From JBBDMU01 sp040905685 (lineage in GTDB: Bacteria > Bacteroidota > Rhodothermia > Balneolales > Natronogracilivirgulaceae): a stretch of DNA of 64,000 nt. Position 1 is the stretch's first letter; each line of letters starts with the position of its first letter. The stretch covers positions 1-64,000 of the forward strand of contig JBBDRB010000105.1 in assembly GCA_040905685.1 (NCBI GenBank). Reading direction: 5' to 3'. The notes beneath the pieces are model-generated. The model was not told where the DNA came from. It saw nothing but the letters and a program-made list of their open reading frames with translations, and did not search any database. Positions 33,749 through 42,358 of the stretch are shown piece after piece. Made by a program: the position numbers and the translations under genes.

Positions 33749-34798
33749 ATGAATGATAATAACTATCCTAAACTGCACAATGCCGCCTGGCCTGGTGTAG
33801 TAGGGAAAGGCTCGGAAGAAGAGCCTTTCATCACTTTAGATACATTACTGGACTTAACGGCCGCCGCTGAGGTAGACGGGGAAAAATTTGATGGCATTGA
33901 CCTCTTTCTTTATGATCCTCATGTGGACATTGATATTTCTGACGACGGGATTAAGAAACTTGCCGAAAAGGTAAATGAAAGAAATCTTAAGATCGGCAGT
34001 GTCGTATCACCGGTGTGGCCGGATATCGGGGGCGGATCGGCCATGGGCAGTACCGAGGAGCGCAACAAATTCAAAGATCAGGTAAAAAAAGCTTGTAATA
34101 TTACCAAAAAACTGGAGGACCTGGGTGTTCGTTCCTATGGTGTTGTTCGAATTGATTCGGCCACCGATGTTGAAACCTGGGCACAGGATCCCAAGGGAAA
34201 TACCAAAAAAATAGCCGAAACTTTTCGTGAAGCATGCGATATCGCTGCAGATTACGGGGAAAAACTGGCAGCCGAAGGGGAGATATGCTGGGGTGGGATG
34301 CATAGCTGGAAAACCATGATCGATACCCTGGAAGCAGTGAACCGTCCCAATATTGGTTTTCAGGCTGATATGTCTCACACGCTGATGTACCTGTTGGGGT
34401 ACAACTGGCCGGAAGACCGCATTTTGCCGAAAGATTTCCAGTGGGAAGATCGCGCCGCACTGAACGAGGGATTAAAAACAATGACCGAAGCTCTGAGACC
34501 GTGGACCATTGATTTCCATGTGGCCCAAAATGATGGTTCTGTGTTTGGTTCCGGAACCCATGAAAAAACCGGACGGCACTGCCTGGCAAGCGACCCGGGC
34601 GGGAAGCTTGACATTTCCTCTGATTCCAAATATTGGCTTCGTGATGAAAACGGGAACGTAACAAAAGCGTTCAGGCATATTTGCTGGGACGGTTGCATGT
34701 TCCCCAATGCGGTTATGACCAAGCCGAAAATATGGAATGATATCCTCGCGGAAATGGTCAAGGTCCGTAATGCACATGGCTGGTATGAAGCCGGCTAA
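33749..34798 (+). CDS. Sugar phosphate isomerase/epimerase-type TIM barrel
   Basis: A 349-residue AP-endonuclease-2-type barrel with no signal peptide. Candidate metal ligands are the Glu of AAEGEICWGG, the Asp of GFQADMSHT, the His of IDFHVAQNDG and the Asp of ICWDGC. It is longer than a plain epimerase, and the C-terminal third (HEKTGRHCLASDPGGKLDI, HICWDGCMFPNAVM) carries unusual Cys and Trp residues. It starts a compact run with a Gfo/Idh/MocA enzyme, DUF4432 and a cupin, which together look like a cytosolic sugar pathway. Reaction unknown; isomerisation or epimerisation of a keto sugar is likely. Confidence 0.8.
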   Translation: MNDNNYPKLHNAAWPGVVGKGSEEEPFITLDTLLDLTAAAEVDGEKFDGIDLFLYDPHVDIDISDDGIKKLAEKVNERNLKIGSVVSPVWPDIGGGSAMGSTEERNKFKDQVKKACNITKKLEDLGVRSYGVVRIDSATDVETWAQDPKGNTKKIAETFREACDIAADYGEKLAAEGEICWGGMHSWKTMIDTLEAVNRPNIGFQADMSHTLMYLLGYNWPEDRILPKDFQWEDRAALNEGLKTMTEALRPWTIDFHVAQNDGSVFGSGTHEKTGRHCLASDPGGKLDISSDSKYWLRDENGNVTKAFRHICWDGCMFPNAVMTKPKIWNDILAEMVKVRNAHGWYEAG

Positions 34799-34848
34799 TC
34801 ACCAATTTTGTATTTCCATTAAACTATTAATACCAGAACGAGAGTGAT

Positions 34849-36027
34849 ATGAAAAATAAAAAAGAACTACGAATTGGGTTGATCGGCTGTGGTTTCATGG
34901 GGCGGACCCATACGAACGGGTACAAACGGATCGGGGACTTTTTTCCGGAACTGGGTTACAGGCCTGTTCTTAAAGCGGTTTGTTCGCGTACAGAAGATAA
35001 AGTCAGGGCCTTTGCTGAACAATGGGGTTATGAGTCTTATGAAACAGACTGGAAAGACCTTGTCGCCCGGGACGATATAGACGCCGTGGATATCTGTACG
35101 CCCAATAACATGCACGCCGAGGTTGCCATCGCAGCGGCAGAAGCCGGGAAAATGATACTCTGTGAAAAGCCGCTGGCCCGTACCGTTGCAGAGGCTCAGC
35201 CTATGGTCGACGCCGTTGAAAAGGCGGGGGTCAGCAATACGGTCTGGTACAACTACCGACGAATCCCGGCCGTATCCCTGATCAAAAATATCGTTGAATC
35301 TGGCAAACTGGGCCGTATATTCCATTACCGCACCAATTTTCTTCAGGATTTTACCATTAATCCCGATGTGCCCCAGGGAGGGGAGGCTTTGTGGCGGCTG
35401 GATAAAGATTCGGCTGGATCGGGGGTGACGGGTGATCTCCTTGCCCATTGCATTGATACGGCCATGTGGCTGAACGGGGGGATCAAGGATGTCTCGGCCG
35501 TTACCGAAACGTTTGTCAAAGAGAGGGTTCATCAGGATACAGGTAAAATGCAAAATGTCAGCATCGACGATGCCTGTCTTTTTCATTGCCATTTTGATAA
35601 CGGGTCTCTGGGCCTTTTTGAAGCCACGCGCTATGCCCGCGGCCATAAAGCCCTGTATACCCTGGAAATTAATGGAGAACATGCTTCCCTGCGCTGGGAT
35701 CTTCATGATCTGAACCGTCTGGAGTACTTTGATCACGGCGACGAGGCCCATGTACGCGGCTGGCGGTCCATTCATGTTACCGATGGCGGCGACCATCCCT
35801 ATATGGATAAATGGTGGGTTCCCGGCCTGAGCATTGGCTATGAGCATACGTTTGTTCACCAGGCGGCTGATTTTTTTAAAAGCCTGGAGACGGGTGAACC
35901 GTGTTCACCCACCTTCCGGGAAGCGCAGGAGACACAGAAAGTTTGTGAAGCCGTACTCAACTCAGCCGCTTCCAGAAGCTGGGAAGATACCGGTGTGAAA
36001 TGGCAGCTCTCCGGCTCTGAGGTTTAA
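34849..36027 (+). CDS. Gfo/Idh/MocA family oxidoreductase (cytosolic)
   Basis: A 392-residue NAD(P)-dependent sugar dehydrogenase without signal peptide. The Rossmann motif GLIGCGFMGRTH is at about 9-20, CEKPLA (about 105-110) contains the catalytic lysine, and GSGVTGDLLAHCIDTAMW supplies the substrate-side aspartate and histidine. The family acts on inositols, glucosides, xylose and similar compounds. It lies 50 bp behind the TIM-barrel gene. An aldose or glycoside 3-dehydrogenase activity is possible but cannot be read from sequence. Confidence 0.92.
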   Translation: MKNKKELRIGLIGCGFMGRTHTNGYKRIGDFFPELGYRPVLKAVCSRTEDKVRAFAEQWGYESYETDWKDLVARDDIDAVDICTPNNMHAEVAIAAAEAGKMILCEKPLARTVAEAQPMVDAVEKAGVSNTVWYNYRRIPAVSLIKNIVESGKLGRIFHYRTNFLQDFTINPDVPQGGEALWRLDKDSAGSGVTGDLLAHCIDTAMWLNGGIKDVSAVTETFVKERVHQDTGKMQNVSIDDACLFHCHFDNGSLGLFEATRYARGHKALYTLEINGEHASLRWDLHDLNRLEYFDHGDEAHVRGWRSIHVTDGGDHPYMDKWWVPGLSIGYEHTFVHQAADFFKSLETGEPCSPTFREAQETQKVCEAVLNSAASRSWEDTGVKWQLSGSEV

Positions 36028-36056
36028 GCCACATCATGCACATAAAACTCTAAAAC

Positions 36057-37109
36057 GTGGACCGCGATAAACCTGTTAAGGGGAACCCTCTGATCTCTTC
36101 CGGTCAATGGTCAAATAAAATATCCAACCACAGTCAGCTGGGAGGGATAGAGACTTCTGTAATTGACAATGGTTGGGGCAATGGGTGCCGGATTGCGTGG
36201 ATTAATACCGGCAGCGGTTTACGTTTTAAAGTGGTCCTTGACCGGGGCATGGATATCGCCGAGGCCTTTCACAACCAACACAGCCTGGCCTGGATAAGTC
36301 ATCTGGGGGTAACACCACCGAATCCGACCGCCACGAAAGGCACTAACTGGCTGAATTCATTTGGCGGTGGTTTACTGACCACCTGCGGACTGACGCATGT
36401 AGGCGGGCCGGAAAAGGATGAATTCGGGGAAAGGGGCCTGCACGACCGGGTCAGTCACATACCGGCCCACATTGAGTCTGTCATTCAGCCGGATCTGAAG
36501 AATGATAAGCTGGAAATGAGCCTGACCGGCAGGATGATCCAGTACACAACCTTTGGTACCCAGCTGGAACTCAAAAGGACGATCTCGGCCAGGCTGGGGG
36601 AGCCAACGATCTCCATTCACGATGTCGTCACCAACCTGGGCAATACCATGGCACCGCATATGCTGCTGTATCATTGTAACTTTGGGTGGCCTCTGGTGGA
36701 TGAGGGCACGGAAATCCTATGGGAAGGTGATCTTGCGGTTCCCAATGACCCAAGCCGGAACATCTTCAATGACCAGAATGATTACAGAAAATGCCCTCCG
36801 CCTTTGGATGAGCATGAGGGTAGCGGAGAAGCCGTAGGGTTCATTGATATTGAGTCGGATTCGGAAGGTGTCTGTGAATGCGGTCTGCTGAATTCATCAA
36901 TCGGGCTGGAAGTGATTCTCAGGTTTCGGAAAAGACAAATGAACTGGTTGACTAACTGGCAGCATTGGGGAAAAGATGAATACGTCACGGCCCTTGAACC
37001 GTGTACTCATCCCCCTATAGGGCAGGCGGCTGCACGTAAAAACGATACACTGCTGATGATGGAACCCGGCGAGAGCAGAAGCTATGACATTGAACTGACG
37101 GTAAACTAA
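36057..37109 (+). CDS. DUF4432 family protein (aldose-1-epimerase fold)
   Basis: A 350-residue galactose-mutarotase-like protein. GGIETSVIDNGWGNGCR, FKVVLDRGMDIAEA, GGLLTTCGLTHVGGP and the C-terminal ALEPCTHPP match DUF4432, whose fold is that of aldose 1-epimerases but with a changed active site. The start is GTG at 36057. It probably epimerises or binds an unusual sugar in the same pathway as the flanking Gfo/Idh/MocA and cupin genes (17 bp to the next start). Function is not established for the family. Confidence 0.85.
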   Translation: MDRDKPVKGNPLISSGQWSNKISNHSQLGGIETSVIDNGWGNGCRIAWINTGSGLRFKVVLDRGMDIAEAFHNQHSLAWISHLGVTPPNPTATKGTNWLNSFGGGLLTTCGLTHVGGPEKDEFGERGLHDRVSHIPAHIESVIQPDLKNDKLEMSLTGRMIQYTTFGTQLELKRTISARLGEPTISIHDVVTNLGNTMAPHMLLYHCNFGWPLVDEGTEILWEGDLAVPNDPSRNIFNDQNDYRKCPPPLDEHEGSGEAVGFIDIESDSEGVCECGLLNSSIGLEVILRFRKRQMNWLTNWQHWGKDEYVTALEPCTHPPIGQAAARKNDTLLMMEPGESRSYDIELTVN

Positions 37110-37126
37110 TATTAAACAAAGAGTCT

Positions 37127-38341
37127 ATGGAAAAAGTAAAAATGAATACAGCCCTGAATGCATTGGAACAAGGCAAAGGAATTTTAAGGTTGGCCCCCAA
37201 CTGGGTTCCCCGCTCGTTTTGCGTGCCCGGACGAAGAATCAAATTGCATCCGGATGATTATTATGCACTGGGTGGAGAGCGTGGAGGCATCGACGAACGA
37301 TGGTTTTCTTCCACAACGCCTGCCGACAACGGACCTTTAACCGGAAAAAATGAAGGCTTGAGCGAGGTCGTATTTGAAGATAACGGGAAAACGGAGCGTA
37401 TTCTTCTTAGCGATGCCGTTGATGAGCTCAAAGGGGAGCTGGTAGGCGAACAGCTTTGGAAGAATTTCAAGGGCTGGCCCATGTATTCCAAATTCTTTGA
37501 TAACAAGGGTGCGTTGCCTCACCATGTCCACCACAGGGATGAACATGCCCGGCTTACCAACCAGAATGGCAAACCCGAAGCGTATTTTTTCCCTCCCCAG
37601 GTAAACAACCATGGCGGCGATTACCCTTACACCTTCTTTGGACTCAATCCGGGAACCACAAAAGATGAGCTGATGGAATGCCTGGTAAATTTCACCAAAG
37701 GGGATAACAAAATCACCAATCTGTCCCAGGCCCAGAGACTGCAGCCTGGTACGGGATGGGATGTCCCGCCGGGATTGCTTCATGCTCCGGGCAGCCTTTG
37801 TACCTATGAGCCTCAGAAAGCTTCCGACGTTTATGCCATGTACCAGTCGCTGGTCGGAGATTCCATCGTGCCGGAGGAATTACTCTGGAAGGATACCCCG
37901 AAAGACCGTGTTGGGGATTTTGAATTTTTGATTGAACTGCTGGACTGGGACCTTAATGTCGACCCTAACCAGCAAAAGAACCGGTTCATGAACCCGAGAC
38001 CGGTAAGACCTCTGGAAGAAATGAAGGGGGAAGGGTATATTGAAAACTGGATTTGCTACAAGTCGAAAGATTTCAGCGCCAAAGAATTAACGGTGTTGCC
38101 CGGTGCAACGGTAACGATCAGGGACGCCGGTGCCTATGGAATGATCATGATGCAGGGTCACGGAAAGATGGGGGCCTGGGATATAGAAACGCCATCACTT
38201 ATTCGTTTCGGACAGCTTACGAACGATGAATACTTTGTAAGCGAAAAAGCAGCCGTTGAGGGGGTAAGGATAATTAATAACTCCCTGACGGATCCGATCG
38301 TTATGCTGAAGCATTTTGGTCCGGATAATCCTGATTTATAA
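37127..38341 (+). CDS. Cupin protein, phosphomannose isomerase-like
   Basis: A 404-residue two-cupin protein. LPHHVHHRDEH with a following GKPEAYFF gives the His/His/Glu metal set of type-I mannose-6-phosphate isomerases, and DVPPGLLHAPGSLC adds the fourth His. The C-terminal cupin (about 330-395, ELTVLPGATVTI) lacks ligands. Length and order resemble class I ManA, but identity is too loose to claim that reaction; an isomerase for another sugar is as likely. Last gene of the run, followed by a terminator shared with the opposing MFS gene. Confidence 0.7.
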   Translation: MEKVKMNTALNALEQGKGILRLAPNWVPRSFCVPGRRIKLHPDDYYALGGERGGIDERWFSSTTPADNGPLTGKNEGLSEVVFEDNGKTERILLSDAVDELKGELVGEQLWKNFKGWPMYSKFFDNKGALPHHVHHRDEHARLTNQNGKPEAYFFPPQVNNHGGDYPYTFFGLNPGTTKDELMECLVNFTKGDNKITNLSQAQRLQPGTGWDVPPGLLHAPGSLCTYEPQKASDVYAMYQSLVGDSIVPEELLWKDTPKDRVGDFEFLIELLDWDLNVDPNQQKNRFMNPRPVRPLEEMKGEGYIENWICYKSKDFSAKELTVLPGATVTIRDAGAYGMIMMQGHGKMGAWDIETPSLIRFGQLTNDEYFVSEKAAVEGVRIINNSLTDPIVMLKHFGPDNPDL

Positions 38342-38360
38342 AACTACCTGAATAAAAAAA

Positions 38361-38389
38361 GAGCCTCCCCCAAGGAAGGCTCTTTTTTT
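38361..38389. terminator. Bidirectional rho-independent terminator
   Basis: GAGCCT (38361-38366) pairs with AGGCTC (38377-38382). A-run upstream and T-run downstream extend the stem and serve both converging genes. Confidence 0.88.
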
Positions 38390-38411
38390 GTGGATCAATA
38401 AGTGCCCAGGC

Positions 38412-39995
38412 TTACACTTTATCAGCGGGCCGTTTTTCGAGTACTTCAATCTGATATCCGCCCTTGCTTTTATCTTTGTAGTACCAAACCATAAAGACAA
38501 TAGCCACCAGGAAGGCAATCGGGGCAACCCAGAGAAAAGACATGCGTCCACCGTAGTTATCGGCCGGACGCAGAATAGAGAAGGCCTCTTCAATCAGGGC
38601 TTCTTCCTGCTCAAGGCCGGTGTCAAGCAAAGCCCTCAGGGCATTTCCGGTAATATTGCCACCCAGCTCATGGTTTGTCCGGTAATAGGAAAGAGCCTCC
38701 TCGGCATAATCAAGGGCATGCTGCACATCGGCCGCACGATATCCCAGGGCGGCCAGTGCCGATGGGTCATTTGCAGCATTTTCTGCTGTTTGAATATAAC
38801 CGGGGAAACGATCTTCGACCTGTTCAAGTATGGTTATGGTTTGTCCTTCGGGCAGGGCGTCCGGTAAATAACGATCGGCAATTTCGCCCATAACTCCGTT
38901 TGATGTTCCGGCTGCAGCCAGTCCGACGCCGACAAGGAGAACGATACCCAGGGAACCGGCTTTTGGAAAACGCTCACTCATCAGCCCAACCATAGTGGGC
39001 ATAAAAAAGGCCACCCCGCCTGCAAATACCGTTGCGGCTATCATCAGGGGAAAAAGACCGGTTTCAATGAAACTGAACAGGAGAAGTCCGAAACCCGTCA
39101 GAAATGATGCGCCGAGCAGCATACCGGTGGGAGAGAACTTTTCGACAAAGGTTGCGGCGAATAACCTTAAAACCATCATCAGGCCACTTATCCAAACAAG
39201 CACCAGGATACCATGAACTCCGGCTGCCTGCAAAACTTCAGGGATCCAGCGCATGGGGCCTAACTCAAAAGAAAGGGTGAACATCATCAGGAAGATCATT
39301 CCTAAAACCAGGGGATTGGTAAAGGTATACCTGAACAGTTCGCCCATTGGAATACCAGCCTGTTCTGTTTCCGTTTTTGGAAACTTTTCAGGAAGCAGCA
39401 GAAAACCGTAAATAATGACCGGTATATAGATGATGGCGATCTGGAGGGTCCAGTGCCCGATATTAATGCCGCCAATTACGCCAGCCTGTACCATCAGCCA
39501 TCCGATAAGCCCCCCCAGCACCATCCCGCCGGGAAAGAAGGCATGGAAATGATTCAATTTGGTTGTTTTGTTATCTGGAAAAAGGGCAGGCACCATAGGG
39601 TTCCCGGCCACCTCGATCAATCCGTTACCAATGCCAAATCCGATAGCGCCGAGAAACAATATCCAAAAGCCAATAGGTTCACCGGCAAATGGAAAAGCAG
39701 CCAAAAATAGCGTTATTCCAATAATGTGACCCAGGAAAGCTCCAATGGTTGCTTTCTTTAATCCAAAGTTCTCGAGGAAAGGGCCGATCACAAGCAATGA
39801 AATGGCCATACCCCAGAGGGCGGAACCTCCAATGTATCCCACATGGGCATTGGTTAAAATAAATTCCGTCTTCAGTTGATACAAAATATTACTTACCAGA
39901 ACAAACGAGGCTCCGGTAGGTATTATAGCCAGACATATCCCAAAAAATAGCTTCTTTTTGTTAATGTCATTTGAGGATGATGCGGATGTGTTCAT
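38412..39995 (-). CDS. MFS transporter with a large hydrophilic insert
   Basis: A 527-residue transporter of the major facilitator superfamily related to FucP-like sugar carriers (GNGLIEVAGNPMVPALF, FHAFFPGGMVLGGLIGW). Eleven hydrophobic helices are followed by about 110 hydrophilic residues (370-483, with the helical ADVQHALDYAEEALSYY) and then the last helix (MSFLWVAPIAFLVAIVFMV). Ordinary members have only a short loop there. The insert is not similar to a domain I know. The gene is alone on the minus strand, divergent from the ThuA gene, with a LacI-like operator candidate in the gap. Sugar import is inferred from context. Confidence 0.85.
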   Translation of the reverse strand: MNTSASSSNDINKKKLFFGICLAIIPTGASFVLVSNILYQLKTEFILTNAHVGYIGGSALWGMAISLLVIGPFLENFGLKKATIGAFLGHIIGITLFLAAFPFAGEPIGFWILFLGAIGFGIGNGLIEVAGNPMVPALFPDNKTTKLNHFHAFFPGGMVLGGLIGWLMVQAGVIGGINIGHWTLQIAIIYIPVIIYGFLLLPEKFPKTETEQAGIPMGELFRYTFTNPLVLGMIFLMMFTLSFELGPMRWIPEVLQAAGVHGILVLVWISGLMMVLRLFAATFVEKFSPTGMLLGASFLTGFGLLLFSFIETGLFPLMIAATVFAGGVAFFMPTMVGLMSERFPKAGSLGIVLLVGVGLAAAGTSNGVMGEIADRYLPDALPEGQTITILEQVEDRFPGYIQTAENAANDPSALAALGYRAADVQHALDYAEEALSYYRTNHELGGNITGNALRALLDTGLEQEEALIEEAFSILRPADNYGGRMSFLWVAPIAFLVAIVFMVWYYKDKSKGGYQIEVLEKRPADKV

Positions 39996-40330
39996 AAAAG
40001 ATGACCTTTCAGTTTAAGTAAGTAAAAAGCATTTTCGTGAAATGTGGAAGCTCATTCACAAATAAAGATGTGTGAAAGCGTTTCCCGAGAAGAATAATGA
40101 ATTATAAATTCATTTAATAATCCTTTTTTCTGGAGTTAAAAAGGTTGAATGCTAATCCTTAAGAGCATCTGAATTACCCTTTCTACTCAAAATTTATTTT
40201 TTCCGCCACCTTTTCTTCGGGTAAGCTGGCATGGTATAATTGAGGTAATTCAAACTTTTTTATTTATATCAACATAAAATTTATATTTTCTGAAAATTAT
40301 GATCGGGCATTTAAAATAAGACGGGACAAT
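39996..40330. other. Divergent control region, no gene
   Basis: 335 bp between the starts of the MFS and ThuA genes. It is AT-rich and contains the LacI-type operator candidate at 40073-40086; no open frame or RNA structure stands out. Confidence 0.6.
40073..40086. promoter_or_regulatory. LacI/GalR-type operator candidate
   Basis: TGAAAGCGTTTCCC fits the left half and centre of the CG-centred LacI operator consensus but has two mismatches on the right. It lies 78 bp upstream of the MFS start on the minus strand and resembles the site at 1822-1831. Confidence 0.35.
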
Positions 40331-41371
40331 ATGAAGAATGACATACGAAAGAAAACAGGATGGACTGAAAAACTGCATCTACCCATTTTAGCTGTGATCC
40401 TGTTTTTAAATGCACCGTCAGCGGTCGCTCAACAGGGGGAACAGTGGATATCCTTTGACCCTGAGGAGAAAAGCAATGGAAAGCATATTGTGCTGATCAG
40501 CGGAGATGAAGAATACCGTTCCGAAGAAGCCCTTCCAATGCTGGCTAAGATCCTGACCCGTCATCATGGGTTTAGGACCACGGTGCTGTTTGCCATTGAC
40601 CCTGAGACCGGGGCCATTAATCCCGATAACCAGAACAACATCCCCGGCTTGGAACACCTTGCCTCCGCCGATCTCATGGTACTGTTTACCCGGTTCCGCG
40701 AGTTGCCCGACAGCGAGATGAAGCATATTGTGGAATATATCAACAACGGCAAACCGATTGTAGGCATGCGAACGGCCACGCATGCATTCGGTTACAGCAA
40801 TGATTCCGGCAGCCCATATGCAAAATACAGTTATAACAGCAACACAGAAGGATGGGAAGGTGGATTTGGCAGACAGATACTGGGTGAAACCTGGATCAAT
40901 CACCATGGCGTCCATGGCCGGGAAGGTACCAGGGGCTTGATTGACGGGGTAAAGAAAAAAAAGAATCCCATCCTTTCCGGGGTAACCGACATCTGGGGCA
41001 ATACCGACGTGTATGGGGTCAACGAGCTTGAAGGGGATCACGAGGTACTGGTATGGGGCCAATCAACAAACGGTATGACGCCGGAATCTCCTGTTATTTG
41101 GGAAAAATCCATTATGCCTGTTGCCTGGACCCGGAACTATACCAGTGAAAGTGGCCGAACCGGCAGGGTATTTACAACGACTATGGGAGGGTCCCAGGAT
41201 TTGAAAAGTGAGGATTTGCGCAGATTGCTGGTCAACGCCTGCTACTGGGCAACGGGTATGGAAAATGAGATCCCTGAAAGGGGCAATGTGAACTTTGTCG
41301 GTGAATACGACCCCATTATGTTTGGGTTCGGCGATTTTAACAAAGGCCTGAGCCCCTCCGACTATAAATAA
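40331..41371 (+). CDS. Exported ThuA-domain protein
   Basis: A 346-residue protein with a signal peptide (about 1-33, SAVAQQ) and one ThuA domain of the class I amidotransferase-like fold: KHIVLISGDEEYRSEEALPML, SADLMVLFTRFRELPD, GKPIVGMRTATHAFG and WGQSTNG. ThuA acts with ThuB in the 3-keto-trehalose/sucrose route of rhizobia, probably on keto sugars; many Bacteroidota and Planctomycetes use exported ThuA proteins in glycoside degradation. The next gene is a ketose-3-epimerase-type barrel, which fits that theme. Confidence 0.87.
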   Translation: MKNDIRKKTGWTEKLHLPILAVILFLNAPSAVAQQGEQWISFDPEEKSNGKHIVLISGDEEYRSEEALPMLAKILTRHHGFRTTVLFAIDPETGAINPDNQNNIPGLEHLASADLMVLFTRFRELPDSEMKHIVEYINNGKPIVGMRTATHAFGYSNDSGSPYAKYSYNSNTEGWEGGFGRQILGETWINHHGVHGREGTRGLIDGVKKKKNPILSGVTDIWGNTDVYGVNELEGDHEVLVWGQSTNGMTPESPVIWEKSIMPVAWTRNYTSESGRTGRVFTTTMGGSQDLKSEDLRRLLVNACYWATGMENEIPERGNVNFVGEYDPIMFGFGDFNKGLSPSDYK

Positions 41372-41409
41372 ACCGCAAGCCTGTTACGGACTTCGTGCAT
41401 AAAGGGGGC

Positions 41410-41422
41410 TGCTTTAAAAGCA
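41410..41422. promoter_or_regulatory. Short palindrome before the epimerase gene
   Basis: TGCTTTAAAAGCA is a perfect 13-bp palindrome about a central A, 60 bp upstream of the start at 41482. Operator role is possible; chance is not excluded. Confidence 0.25.
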
Positions 41423-41481
41423 TGGAACTTATTTTTTGGTATATTCAGTCAGGTATAATTTCTTATTAAAAATAGTTAAAG

Positions 41482-42333
41482 ATGATAAAAGTAGGATTTA
41501 ATTTACTGGCCTGGTCAGCCGTACTGACCGACGAACTGAAGCCTGTCATTGAAAGGATAAAAAGAATTGGATATGATGGGGTTGAATGTTTTGTGGGTAT
41601 ATCGGATGATAAAGCCTACAAACGGATTGGAGCACATGCAAAAGACCTGGGGCTGGAAGTGTCCTGTGTAATGGGTCTGGGCCCCGATGAAAATCCAATC
41701 AGCCCGTCCAAAGCAGTAAGGAAGAAAAGTGTGGAGCGGTTAAAGGTGCTGATAGATCAGACCGTTGAAATGGATGGGAAACTCCTCTGCGGACCCATGC
41801 ACTCCGCCTTTGCGACTTTTGCAGACAAGGCGCCCGATGAACAGGAATACGAATGGAGTGCGGAAGTGCTGAGCCAGGCCGGTGATTATGCCGCTCAGGC
41901 CGGCATCATACTGGGCCCCGAGGCCATTAACCGGTTTGAATGTTATTTATGCAACACCATGGACCAGTTGCTTGGCCTGATGCAGCGTGTCGATCATCCA
42001 AACGTCAAAGCTCACTTCGATACCCATCATTCCAATATTGAAGAAAAGAGCATGTCCGGGGCTATACATAAAATAGCACCTTATATCGGCCATGTTCACA
42101 TCAGTGAAAATGACAGAGGCACTCCGGGAGAGGGGCAGGTACTGTGGGATGAGGCTTTTGCCGCCCTGGCTGATATAAAATATGATAACTGGCTGACGAT
42201 CGAAGCGTTCACGCGCATCGACCCTGATTTTGCCAATTCCATAAACGTCTGGCGGGAATATTCCAAGCCCTGGGATGTGGCAGAGAAAGGCTATTCCTTC
42301 ATTAACGAAATGCGCGCCAAGCACGGCATGTAA
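41482..42333 (+). CDS. Ketose 3-epimerase of the D-tagatose/D-allulose 3-epimerase family
   Basis: A 283-residue TIM barrel without signal peptide. Glu147 (GPEAINRFE), Asp180 (HFDTHH), His206 (HVHISEND) and Glu241 (TIEAFTR) are each exactly five residues before the metal ligands I recall for Pseudomonas cichorii D-tagatose 3-epimerase (152, 185, 211, 246), and RGTPGEGQV is the usual substrate loop. It should epimerise C3 of a free ketose, or a 3-keto derivative. It stands between ThuA and a propeller-cytochrome gene (25 bp ahead of the latter), consistent with processing of sugars oxidised outside the cell. Confidence 0.88.
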   Translation: MIKVGFNLLAWSAVLTDELKPVIERIKRIGYDGVECFVGISDDKAYKRIGAHAKDLGLEVSCVMGLGPDENPISPSKAVRKKSVERLKVLIDQTVEMDGKLLCGPMHSAFATFADKAPDEQEYEWSAEVLSQAGDYAAQAGIILGPEAINRFECYLCNTMDQLLGLMQRVDHPNVKAHFDTHHSNIEEKSMSGAIHKIAPYIGHVHISENDRGTPGEGQVLWDEAFAALADIKYDNWLTIEAFTRIDPDFANSINVWREYSKPWDVAEKGYSFINEMRAKHGM

Positions 42334-42358
42334 TTCGTCTTTTATTCAATAATCATCT

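Noticed and set aside
34867..35859. 330-residue minus-strand open frame
   Set aside because: Antisense to the Gfo/Idh/MocA gene; low-complexity translation without family signature.
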